64,000 bases of DNA from Helicobacteraceae bacterium (GTDB lineage: Bacteria > Campylobacterota > Campylobacteria > Campylobacterales > Sulfurimonadaceae). Below are positions 53,129-61,806 of this stretch, piece after piece. Below the pieces are notes generated by a model, which was given only the letters and a program-made list of their open reading frames with translations, did not search any database and was not told the origin of the DNA. Both the position numbers and the translations under genes were made by a program. How positions within the stretch are numbered: position 1 is the first letter of the stretch; each line of letters opens with the position of its first letter. The DNA is taken from contig JAGGTH010000033.1 in assembly GCA_021163845.1 (NCBI GenBank), forward strand, positions 30,505-94,504, written 5' to 3'.

Positions 53129-56100
53129 CTAAGAGCTCTTTTGCTTTTTGAAATTGGTAACTCATGATGAGGCTTTCGAGTTCTTTAAAGAGGCGTGTAT
53201 CCTCTGGTGTTAGTTGTGTTTGTCTGAGCTGATCCAAAAGAGGATGGCAGAGTTGAGGTCTTCTTTTTTCTATGGCGCTAGAGAGCTGTGCAAAAAGTTT
53301 TTCTACATCCGAAGCGCTGAGCAAAAGTAGATCATTTTGCGCAGAAAATTCCTCTTTTATTTGTTTACTTGCTGCTGTTTGCTCAGGATTTTGTTGTGCA
53401 TCTTGAAGAGGTACTTCAAGAGTAAAAACACTTCCCTTATCTACCTCACTGATCAAAGAGATACTTCCTTGCATCAAAGTGGCTAGCTCTTTAGAGATAG
53501 AAAGCCCTAGTCCTGTTCCCCCATATTTTCGAGTAGTACTTTCATCTGCTTGACTAAAGGGTTCAAAAAGCTTCTCTTGTTGGTCTTTGGAGATGCCGAT
53601 CCCCGTATCCTCGACACTAAAACGAAACATATCATCTGAGATCTTATCAGCACGAAGTATGATCTTTCCTTGGTGTGTAAATTTGAGAGCATTGGATGTA
53701 AGATTTGTAAGTATCTGCATCAGTCTGAGACTATCACCATGCAGATGCAAAGGAAGTGTCTCATCATATATGATCTCAAAGAGGATCCCTTTTTCATCCG
53801 CTTTCATCTTAAACATTGAGTCTAAGTTATAAAAGATATCGAGCAGGTTAAAGTCAATTTCGTTGATCTTGAGTTTTTTTGCTTCTATTTTTGAAAAATC
53901 TAAGACATCGTCGATAAGCGTGAGAAGATTGTAGGATGCTTTTTCTATTTTTTTGAGATAGTTTTTTTGTGCATCATCGAGCTGTGTCCCTTTCATAAAA
54001 TGGATCATCCCAAGGACAGCATTCATCGGAGTACGGATCTCATGGGACATATTTGCTAAGAAGTTTGATTTGGCGCGTGTCGCTTCATCTGCAACCTTTC
54101 TTGCACGTGTGAGTTCTTTGTTAAGATGAGAAAGTCGGCGATTCCAAAAAAATACTGCTAATAGAATAAGAAAGGAGGTAAATACTACTTTCCAAACCAA
54201 AGTATAATCGATTCCTTGATCGTATTTGATAGCGATCCATTTATTAAAGATACTCTTTTTTTCCTCTTGGCTTATGTGATCGATCGCTTTATTGAAGATA
54301 TCTTTGAGTAAAGGTTCATCATCACGTACACCCACAGAGAGTTTCCACTCTTCCTCAAATTTTCCTGTCACTTTGAGATCTGCATAAAACTCTTGTTGAA
54401 AGAGCATAGCAATGTTGTAAAGTGTTCCGGCATAGCCATAAAGTTCTTTATTTTGTACTTTGCGAAGGCCATCTTGCATATCTTTGACGTCTACAATAGT
54501 GAAGTTTTTGTACTTTTTGCGAAAGAGTTCATTAAAAGCATGGTCTTTTGTGATCCCTATTTTTTTCCCCTCAAGTTTTGAGATATCTTCAATAAATGTT
54601 ACATCCGCTTTGGTGACGATCACCAAGGGAGCCGAGATGTAAGGTGTGCTAAAGTCAAGATATTTATCTCTTTTGGGTGTTTTCATAGCCAGTGGAAGAA
54701 TGTCACACTTTTTTTCTTTGATAAAGGCGAGTGATTCAGACCAGTTTTTCGTAGGAACGAGACGCATTGTGATCCCAAGGTTTTTTTCAAAAAGCTTAAA
54801 ATAGTCCGCACTTAGACCTACATGCTTAGCATCTTGAAAACCTTCGAATGGAAGCCAATTTGGATCAACACAATACTTGATCTCTTTTTTTTCGAGTAAA
54901 TAATCTAGCTCTTTTGGTAAAAGATTAATCCCATTTTTATGAAAAGAGAACCACTTTTCTTTGAGTTTGATCCTCTCTTTTGCATCGATCTCATTAATGA
55001 TGGTATTGAAGATATCTCTAAGCTCTTGGGAATCTGTCTCAAAAGCGATATCAAAATATTTTCCAAGGCTAAATTGCACCTGTATCATTTCATCCAGGGC
55101 GATTCTCTTTGCAAGATAAAGACTACTCTCATCGATAAGGGCTGCATCGGCACGATTGGATGTAAGCATCTCCAAAAGCTCTTGTGTGGTATCGGCGTAA
55201 AGAATTTCCAGACCGATGATATCATTTTGTAAAAGCATCTTTTCAAAACAGAGATTCCCCCTTCGAATAAGCACTTTTTTCGAGGCAAGATCTTGTATGT
55301 TTTGGATATTTTTAGGATTATCATTTTTTGTAATAAGTAGAGGCATAAACTTTAAAAGAGCATCTGATTGATGCATAATTTCTGGCTTAGAAGGGTGAAA
55401 GCTTTTTTTGACTTTTGCATCGCTGGGTGATCGTGAAGCATCAATGACAAACTCAATACCTGTCATCTGTTCCATTTTTTTGAGAAGTTCAGGGATATAT
55501 CCGCTATAGCTTTCATCTTTGTTCTTGATAAAAAATGGTTCACTATCCTCTTCATAGGCAATAGAGATCTTTTTATATTTGCTAAGAAACTCTTTTTGCT
55601 CTCTTGTAAAAGAAACCGATGGGATATTTCTCTCATCGATCATATAGCCAGATATCAGCTCTTCGAGCTTGATATCTTTTTTGATGAGCCCTAGTTTTTC
55701 ATACATCCCAACATTGAGTTTGATAAGTTCAGGTGCGATCGCACCGATCTGGAAAATAGATCGTTTGAAGATATCATCTGTCTTTTGTGCCTCATAAAGA
55801 AGTGCACCTTTTGATTTCTTTTGTGTGTATTTCTCATAGATGAGATCGACGATCTCCTCTTTGTTCTCGAGTGCATACTTCCAGCCTTTGTTTGTAGCTT
55901 CGACAAACTCTTTGACCATTTTGCTATCATTATTCAATACCTCTTCAGAAGTGAAAAGTTCTAGATCATAAGAGAAGATACCGAAATTTGCTGGGTTGAG
56001 GATATTGTATTTTATCCCAATTTTGTCAAGGTAGTAGGGTTGGTTTGTTATGAAAATACTCATCGCATCGATCTCACCGTTGACAAACTTGTCGATCTTA

Positions 56101-56567
56101 TAGTCATGTGCTACGAGTTGATAATCCTCTTTACTCACTCCAAACTCTGAGAGCATTACCCCAAGACCACTATGATCAAGTTCCCAAGGAACCGCCATAA
56201 TCTTTTTATTTTTAAGATCTCTGGGAGATTTGATCTCAGGTTTGCTGAGTATTGCAAGTGCGTTTTGCTTGAAATAGGATGCAAGTAATACAACAGGTTT
56301 CCCTTGAAGTCTCTCTAATACTAAAGAGGAGGAAGATATTCCAAACGTGGCTTTATTACTTAACACCTCTTGGCTTATATCTATACCATCTTCGTACTCT
56401 TTAAAACTTACATCCAAGCCCACATCTTGATAGTAGCCTTTGGCTTTAGCTGTATAGAAACCTGCAAACTCAAACTGGTGTTTCCATTCAAACTGAACAG
56501 ATATATGTTTCATCTCGGCAGACAAAGAGAGTGCCAGAAGAGAAAAAAATAAAAGTAATTTCATCAT
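53115..56567 (-). CDS. Sensor histidine kinase with NMT1/THI5-like and two SBP_bac_3 periplasmic domains
   Basis: KHISVQFEWKHQFEFAGFYTAKAKGYYQDVGLDVSFKE (NMT1-like), two bacterial SBP3-like repeats, TM, SNFLANMSHEIRTPMNAVLGMIHF, GGTGLGLSISKELATLM. Confidence 0.92.
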   Translation of the reverse strand: MMKLLLFFSLLALSLSAEMKHISVQFEWKHQFEFAGFYTAKAKGYYQDVGLDVSFKEYEDGIDISQEVLSNKATFGISSSSLVLERLQGKPVVLLASYFKQNALAILSKPEIKSPRDLKNKKIMAVPWELDHSGLGVMLSEFGVSKEDYQLVAHDYKIDKFVNGEIDAMSIFITNQPYYLDKIGIKYNILNPANFGIFSYDLELFTSEEVLNNDSKMVKEFVEATNKGWKYALENKEEIVDLIYEKYTQKKSKGALLYEAQKTDDIFKRSIFQIGAIAPELIKLNVGMYEKLGLIKKDIKLEELISGYMIDERNIPSVSFTREQKEFLSKYKKISIAYEEDSEPFFIKNKDESYSGYIPELLKKMEQMTGIEFVIDASRSPSDAKVKKSFHPSKPEIMHQSDALLKFMPLLITKNDNPKNIQNIQDLASKKVLIRRGNLCFEKMLLQNDIIGLEILYADTTQELLEMLTSNRADAALIDESSLYLAKRIALDEMIQVQFSLGKYFDIAFETDSQELRDIFNTIINEIDAKERIKLKEKWFSFHKNGINLLPKELDYLLEKKEIKYCVDPNWLPFEGFQDAKHVGLSADYFKLFEKNLGITMRLVPTKNWSESLAFIKEKKCDILPLAMKTPKRDKYLDFSTPYISAPLVIVTKADVTFIEDISKLEGKKIGITKDHAFNELFRKKYKNFTIVDVKDMQDGLRKVQNKELYGYAGTLYNIAMLFQQEFYADLKVTGKFEEEWKLSVGVRDDEPLLKDIFNKAIDHISQEEKKSIFNKWIAIKYDQGIDYTLVWKVVFTSFLILLAVFFWNRRLSHLNKELTRARKVADEATRAKSNFLANMSHEIRTPMNAVLGMIHFMKGTQLDDAQKNYLKKIEKASYNLLTLIDDVLDFSKIEAKKLKINEIDFNLLDIFYNLDSMFKMKADEKGILFEIIYDETLPLHLHGDSLRLMQILTNLTSNALKFTHQGKIILRADKISDDMFRFSVEDTGIGISKDQQEKLFEPFSQADESTTRKYGGTGLGLSISKELATLMQGSISLISEVDKGSVFTLEVPLQDAQQNPEQTAASKQIKEEFSAQNDLLLLSASDVEKLFAQLSSAIEKRRPQLCHPLLDQLRQTQLTPEDTRLFKELESLIMSYQFQKAKELLDEKK

Positions 56568-56638
56568 AATTCATTAAACCTTTAAAACTGTAATATTTTA
56601 GCATAAGATGTCTCTTATAAGTGTGTTATACTTTTCAC

Positions 56639-57508
56639 ATGGATACAATTTTAATAGTCGATGATACAAAAACAAATATAGATCTTCTGCTTGAACTCTT
56701 GAGTGATTATGATCTTGTGGTGGCAACAGATGGTAGGTCCGCACTCCAAATTGCTGCGCAAGAGAAGATCGGTATGATACTTTTAGACATTATGATGCCT
56801 GAGATGGATGGCTTTGAAGTGTGTGAGTATCTCAAAAGTTCGCTCAAAACAAAAGATATTCCAGTGATATTTATCACTGCACGTGTCGATGAAGAGAGTA
56901 TAGAAAAAGGGTATGAACTTGGTGGTGTAGATTATGTCACAAAGCCATTCAAGCCAAAAGAGTTGTTAGCAAAAGTAAAGACCCATTTTAAAATGAGCAA
57001 GCTGATCGAAGAGTTAAACCATATGGCAAGCCATGATCAGATGACGGGTATCTACAATCGTGGAAAGTTCTTTGAAAAAGCAACAAAGCTCTTTGATGAG
57101 GGAGATTCTCTCATGGCTGTGATGATAGATATTGATGATTTTAAAAAGATCAATGATACCTATGGACATCCCTTTGGCGATAAGGTGATCAAAGCCGTGG
57201 TACAAGAGATACGAAGTTTGCTTGATGAGGATGCTGTATTTGGACGTTTGGGTGGGGAAGAATTCGCTATTGTTGCTCACTTTTCTAAGAGAGAGAAGGG
57301 ATATGCAAAAATAGAACAGATTCGAAGTGCGATAGAACATCTTGTGATCTCAAATGAAGATGCTAGTCAAAGTGTTACAGTGAGTATAGGTGTTGCAGAA
57401 CAAACAGCTCAGACACAAGATATCGATATGCTACTCAAAGAAGCAGATGAAGCTTTATATGAAGTAAAAGCAAGTGGAAAAAATAGTGTAGCTCTTCGTA
57501 CAAGATAG
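56639..57508 (+). CDS. Receiver - GGDEF response regulator diguanylate cyclase
   Basis: DTILIVDDTKTNIDLLLELL...LLDIMMPEMDGFEV and FGRLGGEEFAIVA. ATG at 56639 preferred. Confidence 0.92.
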   Translation: MDTILIVDDTKTNIDLLLELLSDYDLVVATDGRSALQIAAQEKIGMILLDIMMPEMDGFEVCEYLKSSLKTKDIPVIFITARVDEESIEKGYELGGVDYVTKPFKPKELLAKVKTHFKMSKLIEELNHMASHDQMTGIYNRGKFFEKATKLFDEGDSLMAVMIDIDDFKKINDTYGHPFGDKVIKAVVQEIRSLLDEDAVFGRLGGEEFAIVAHFSKREKGYAKIEQIRSAIEHLVISNEDASQSVTVSIGVAEQTAQTQDIDMLLKEADEALYEVKASGKNSVALRTR

Positions 57509-57513
57509 GTGGC

Positions 57514-58614
57514 TTATAAGCCACGTATCATTTTTTGAAGTTCTTCTGGACGGTTGGAGTTTTTGATTGCATTCTCTTTGGAGATGATCTTTTTTTGTAA
57601 GAGATTGAGCAGTTCTTGTGTTTGTGTACTCATATGTGTTTCTGTTTGATTGAGCTGCATTTGTGAGTAGATCTGGTGTACTTTATCTTCACGAATAAGG
57701 TTGGCAATCGCAGGATTAGTAATAAGTACCTCTTGAGTTGCAACTTTACCTCCACCTACACGAGGGATCAGTGACTGGGAGATAACGGCAACAAGAGAAG
57801 ATGCGAGTTGTGCCCGTACCTGTGGTTGTTCATCCCCATCAAAAACATCGATGATACGGTTGATCGTACCTGGAGCAGAGTTTGTATGGAGTGTTCCAAA
57901 AACCAAGTGACCTGTTTCAGCGGCGGTGAGTGCTGCACCAATTGTTTCAGCATCACGCATCTCCCCAATGAGAATAACATCTGGATCTTGACGTAGAGAG
58001 TATTTGAGTGCTGCAGCAAAAGATGCCGTATTTTCTCCTACATCCCTTTGTGAAAAAAGAGACTTGATGTTTTTGTGTACAAACTCCACAGGGTCTTCGA
58101 TGGTGATGATATGGCGTCGCTCTGTCATATTGATCTCATGGAGCATTGATGCAAGCGTAGTTGATTTACCACTTCCTGTAGGACCTGTTACAAGGATAAG
58201 CCCTTTCTCTTTTTTGACAAGTTCTTTAAAAATCGGATTGTTGTTAAACTGATCGAGGGTTGGAATATCAATAGGGATCATACGAAAAGCACACGCTATA
58301 CCATAGATAGTACGGTAATAGTTTGCTCTAAAACGACCAATATTTTCAAGTTCGAATGAGAAGTCTAACTCATTTTTGTCTTCAAAGACCTTTTTTTGTT
58401 TATCTTCGATAAGAGAGTATGCCATCTCCTCTACATCCTTTGCGCTGAGTACGGCAAGGTTGAGTGGACGTAACTCTTTGTCGATACGGATCTGTGGTTC
58501 ACTCCCTACAACAAGATGCAGGTCTGAAGAACCGTAAGCCAAAACACTCTTGAGTAGCTTTTTGATATCGAGTACTTTTTTAGGTTCTGCTGTATTTGCT
58601 ATCTCTTCACTCAT
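57514..58614 (-). CDS. pilT: PilT/PilU-type twitching ATPase
   Basis: GSSDLHLVVGSEPQIRIDKELRPL, GLILVTGPTGSGKSTTLASMLHEIN, HIITIEDPVEFVHKN, LRQDPDVILIGEMRDAETI. Confidence 0.95.
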   Translation of the reverse strand: MSEEIANTAEPKKVLDIKKLLKSVLAYGSSDLHLVVGSEPQIRIDKELRPLNLAVLSAKDVEEMAYSLIEDKQKKVFEDKNELDFSFELENIGRFRANYYRTIYGIACAFRMIPIDIPTLDQFNNNPIFKELVKKEKGLILVTGPTGSGKSTTLASMLHEINMTERRHIITIEDPVEFVHKNIKSLFSQRDVGENTASFAAALKYSLRQDPDVILIGEMRDAETIGAALTAAETGHLVFGTLHTNSAPGTINRIIDVFDGDEQPQVRAQLASSLVAVISQSLIPRVGGGKVATQEVLITNPAIANLIREDKVHQIYSQMQLNQTETHMSTQTQELLNLLQKKIISKENAIKNSNRPEELQKMIRGL

Positions 58615-58952
58615 AAGAAAACTCCTTTGTAATTATCTTCATTAAATCCAACAATAATTGTATCTTTGTATTGTACTACAGGTCTCTTGATAAGTCTATT
58701 TTCTTTGCAAAGCCATTCCCTCTTTGCAACATTGTCTAGAGCAAGTTCTTTGAGTTTGAGTTCCCTATACGTTGTGCTACGCGCATTAAAAAGAGCGTCA
58801 ATATCCAGTTTTTGAAGCCAGGTATCGATCGTTTCACACGAAGGCGATTCTTTGTTAAAGTCATAAAACTCATACTCCATGGCATGTTTTTTAAAAAAGG
58901 AGAGTGCTTTTTTAACACTATCGCAATTTTTGATCCCATACACTTTTATCAT
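58611..58952 (-). CDS. ArsC/Spx-family (YffB-like) protein
   Basis: MIKVYGIKNCDSVKKALSFFKKHAMEYEFYDFNKESPS; start at 58952 preferred to the track start 59012 overlapping gatC. Confidence 0.88.
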   Translation of the reverse strand: MIKVYGIKNCDSVKKALSFFKKHAMEYEFYDFNKESPSCETIDTWLQKLDIDALFNARSTTYRELKLKELALDNVAKREWLCKENRLIKRPVVQYKDTIIVGFNEDNYKGVFL

Positions 58953-58959
58953 AAGGGGT

Positions 58960-59250
58960 CTACTCGATGATCTTTGGAACGACAAAGAAATGATCAGCAC
59001 TTTTTGGAGCATTATTTAAAATAGCATCATTGACTTTTGTATCACAAGAGGCTACGTCCTCACGCAGTGGAGTTGCCGCATCACTCATGGCAAAAGTACT
59101 CTCGACACCTTCTGTATTAAGTTCGCTCAAGTTGTCTACAAAGCTGACTATTTGGGAAAGTTGTTCAATTATCTCTTCTCTTTTGTCATCTGAAACTTTT
59201 AAATAAGAGAGTTTTTCGAGTCTAGTTAAGAGTGCATCATCTACTTGCAT
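58960..59250 (-). CDS. gatC: Asp-tRNA(Asn)/Glu-tRNA(Gln) amidotransferase subunit C
   Basis: LLTRLEKLSYLKVSDDKREEIIEQLSQIVSFVDNLSELNTEGVESTF...LREDVASCDTKVNDAILNNAPKSADHFFVVPKIIE. Confidence 0.92.
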   Translation of the reverse strand: MQVDDALLTRLEKLSYLKVSDDKREEIIEQLSQIVSFVDNLSELNTEGVESTFAMSDAATPLREDVASCDTKVNDAILNNAPKSADHFFVVPKIIE

Positions 59251-59396
59251 ATCTACATCCTATGAAAATTTTATTTGTAAGATTGTAACAAAAAAAACTT
59301 AGAATAACTCTTTGGAGATTGTTTGATGAAACTTTAACAAAGTATGCGTTATCATCTTGCCTTATAAATTAAAACATAAAAATAAAAGGATTTTTT

Positions 59397-59984
59397 TTGA
59401 GCCTAAAAGAGAATATTGAACAAGTGAAAAGTGAATTGAGTTCTGAGGAAAAGTTTTTCGAAAAAGCTGTGATGACAGAGAGATTTGTCAAGAAATACAA
59501 AAAATGGATGATCGGTTCTGTTGTTGCTTTGGTGGTACTTGTGGGTGCAAATATTGTTTATACGCATAATAATGAAGCGCGTATTGCAAGTGCAAATGAA
59601 GCGCTTTTGCTTCTCAAAGAGGATGCAACCAATGCACAAGCTCTAGAAGAGCTCAAATCAAACTCGAAAAATCTTTATAATCTTTGGATGTATGCGCAGG
59701 CAGTAGCGAACAAAGATATGGCAACACTTGTAGAGCTAAGCAAATCAAAAACGCCTATTGTTTCGGATCTTGCAAAATATGAAACAGCTTCGGATGTAGG
59801 TGCACTTGATACGTACGCTTCTACGCAAGATGCGATCTATAGAGATCTCGCTCTTGTTCGCAGTGCTATCTTACTTATCAAAGAGGATAAAGTAGACAAG
59901 GCACACCAAAAACTACAGATGGTTTCTGAAAACTCATCGTTTCAAAATATTGCAAAAGCATTACTTCATTACGGGGTGAAATAG
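59397..59984 (+). CDS. YfgM-like membrane-anchored TPR protein
   Basis: TTG start; cytoplasmic N-term, single TM (WMIGSVVALVVLVGANIVYTH), repeat-like periplasmic helices. Confidence 0.65.
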   Translation: MSLKENIEQVKSELSSEEKFFEKAVMTERFVKKYKKWMIGSVVALVVLVGANIVYTHNNEARIASANEALLLLKEDATNAQALEELKSNSKNLYNLWMYAQAVANKDMATLVELSKSKTPIVSDLAKYETASDVGALDTYASTQDAIYRDLALVRSAILLIKEDKVDKAHQKLQMVSENSSFQNIAKALLHYGVK

Positions 59985-59987
59985 ATT

Positions 59988-60980
59988 TTGAAGTCACTAT
60001 TATTAGGAACACTTATCACCTTACTTTGTTTGAGTGGATGTAGTTCAAAAAAAGTTTTTGAGCCTCAAGATGTTGAGAAAAGTTGGGAAAACTACGGTGA
60101 CTTGGATTCAAGTATCGTTGATATCACTTCTGATCTCGCACTCCTTAAAAATAGAAAAGTACTTTCGAAAAAAGAGCTTTTGGATGTAGAGATAGCACCT
60201 TCATTTAGACTTATAGGTTCGAGTGATGGTTGGATCATTAGTGCTGATATGGATGGCAATGTTACACTTGATTTTATAGCAGATAGTTCTCTGCAAGAGA
60301 AGTTTCAACTCAAAAAGACAATCGCGGGTGCCAGCGTACAAAACGATATTCTCGCTGTACTTTTTGCAGATAATGAGATGGCACTTTATTCTATCTCTAC
60401 AAAAGAGCTTCTTTTTAAAGAACAAGGACATCCACCTTTGATCGTCGATTCAAGAATTGTAAGTCCTTATTTTATGAATGACTTAGTGCTTTTTTTGACA
60501 CTTGATGGGAAGATCGTGATCGTGAATTCTTCACTCAAGAAAAAATTGAGAACTATCATTGTGAGTTCAGAGGAACATTTTAATAATATTATCTATTTTA
60601 ATGTAGTAGAGGAGAAGCTCATAGCAGCAACGGGTCATACACTTTTATCTATGGCGCAAAAAGAGATCCGTGTCAATCATGAGATTCGAAGTATCGTCTA
60701 CGATGGGAGCAATATCTTTATCGCTACAAAACAAGGAGAGATCATCTCTTTGACACCAGATCTTCAAGTAAATGCAAAAGTAAAGTTTCCATTTGCCCAT
60801 TTTCTTGGACTTATCCACCATAAAGAAAAAATATATGCGCTTGAAAAAGAGGGCTATCTCTTAGAGTTGAGCAAAGATCTACTCTCATATGAGGTATATG
60901 AAGCGGATGTAGAGAAGGGTTATGTCCTTAGTGGTGATACTGTTTTTTATATGGATGATGAGTATCTTTCCTTAGAATAG
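59988..60980 (+). CDS. Lipoprotein, BamB-like beta-propeller candidate
   Basis: MKSLLLGTLITLLCLSGCSSKK lipobox; repeated blade-like segments (SDGWIISADMDGNVTLDFIADSSLQEKFQL...). Confidence 0.65.
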   Translation: MKSLLLGTLITLLCLSGCSSKKVFEPQDVEKSWENYGDLDSSIVDITSDLALLKNRKVLSKKELLDVEIAPSFRLIGSSDGWIISADMDGNVTLDFIADSSLQEKFQLKKTIAGASVQNDILAVLFADNEMALYSISTKELLFKEQGHPPLIVDSRIVSPYFMNDLVLFLTLDGKIVIVNSSLKKKLRTIIVSSEEHFNNIIYFNVVEEKLIAATGHTLLSMAQKEIRVNHEIRSIVYDGSNIFIATKQGEIISLTPDLQVNAKVKFPFAHFLGLIHHKEKIYALEKEGYLLELSKDLLSYEVYEADVEKGYVLSGDTVFYMDDEYLSLE

Positions 60981-60987
60981 AGCTTTT

Positions 60988-61806
60988 ATGTCCAATGAAC
61001 TCGAGGCTTTTTTAGAGTATATTTCTGTTACCAAAGCACTCAATAAAAAAAGTGTCGAGGCGTATAAAAGTGATCTTGTACAGATCGAAGAGGCTCTGCA
61101 CAAGCCTCTAGTCACTCTTGATTCCCAAAAAGTTTTGCAGCTTTTAAGCCAGTACCCAAACAAACGCACACTCAACCGCAAACTCTCTTCTGTTAATGCT
61201 TTTTTTGATTTTTGCTATAAACACCATTTTGTCCAAGAAACGACCAAGATACGCTCTGCCAAGATCCCAAAACTTCTTCCAAAGTTTTTATCCTATCCCC
61301 AGATTCAAAGAGCACTTGAGCTTATTGATATCAGTTCTTGGATCGGTCTGCGTGATTATGCTTTGATCCTTTTCTTGTATGCAAGCGGGGCTCGTATTAG
61401 CGAAGCTTTAGCACTAAGGCGAGAGGATATTGAAGGGGAGTGGCTTCATATCCGTCATGCCAAGGGAGATAAAGAGCGTATCGTTCCACTAGCCAAACTC
61501 GCTAGAAAGGCGATGGATAGATATTTGAAAGAGATAGCGTTTGAGAAAGACTTTGTGTGGTGCAACTATAAAGGGGAGAGGCTTAGTCGCATCTCTGCGT
61601 ATAAGATCACTCAAAAATACTTGGGAGTTTCCCCTCATGTTTTAAGACACTCTTATGCAACCTCTTTGATCACAGGAGGGGCAGACCTGCGTGTTGTTCA
61701 AGAGTTACTAGGACACGCATCACTTTTGACGACACAAATATACACCCATATCCAAAAGCAAGATCTCAAAGAGACCGTAGAAGTTTTTCACCCTATGGCA
61801 CACTAG
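60988..61806 (+). CDS. Tyrosine recombinase, Xer family
   Basis: ASGARISEALALRREDI (catalytic R), HVLRHSYATSLITGGADLRVVQELLGHASLLTTQIYTHI (HxxR, H, Y). Confidence 0.93.
   Translation: MSNELEAFLEYISVTKALNKKSVEAYKSDLVQIEEALHKPLVTLDSQKVLQLLSQYPNKRTLNRKLSSVNAFFDFCYKHHFVQETTKIRSAKIPKLLPKFLSYPQIQRALELIDISSWIGLRDYALILFLYASGARISEALALRREDIEGEWLHIRHAKGDKERIVPLAKLARKAMDRYLKEIAFEKDFVWCNYKGERLSRISAYKITQKYLGVSPHVLRHSYATSLITGGADLRVVQELLGHASLLTTQIYTHIQKQDLKETVEVFHPMAH

Noticed and set aside
57509-57524. Palindrome GTGGCTTATAAGCCAC as a regulatory operator
   Set aside because: Lies between convergent genes at the pilT stop; a bidirectional terminator is the simpler reading.
60988-61806. Xer-type recombinase as a mobile-element integrase
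   Set aside because: Core-like length and context with no attachment repeats, cargo or tRNA next to it; more likely a chromosomal Xer recombinase.
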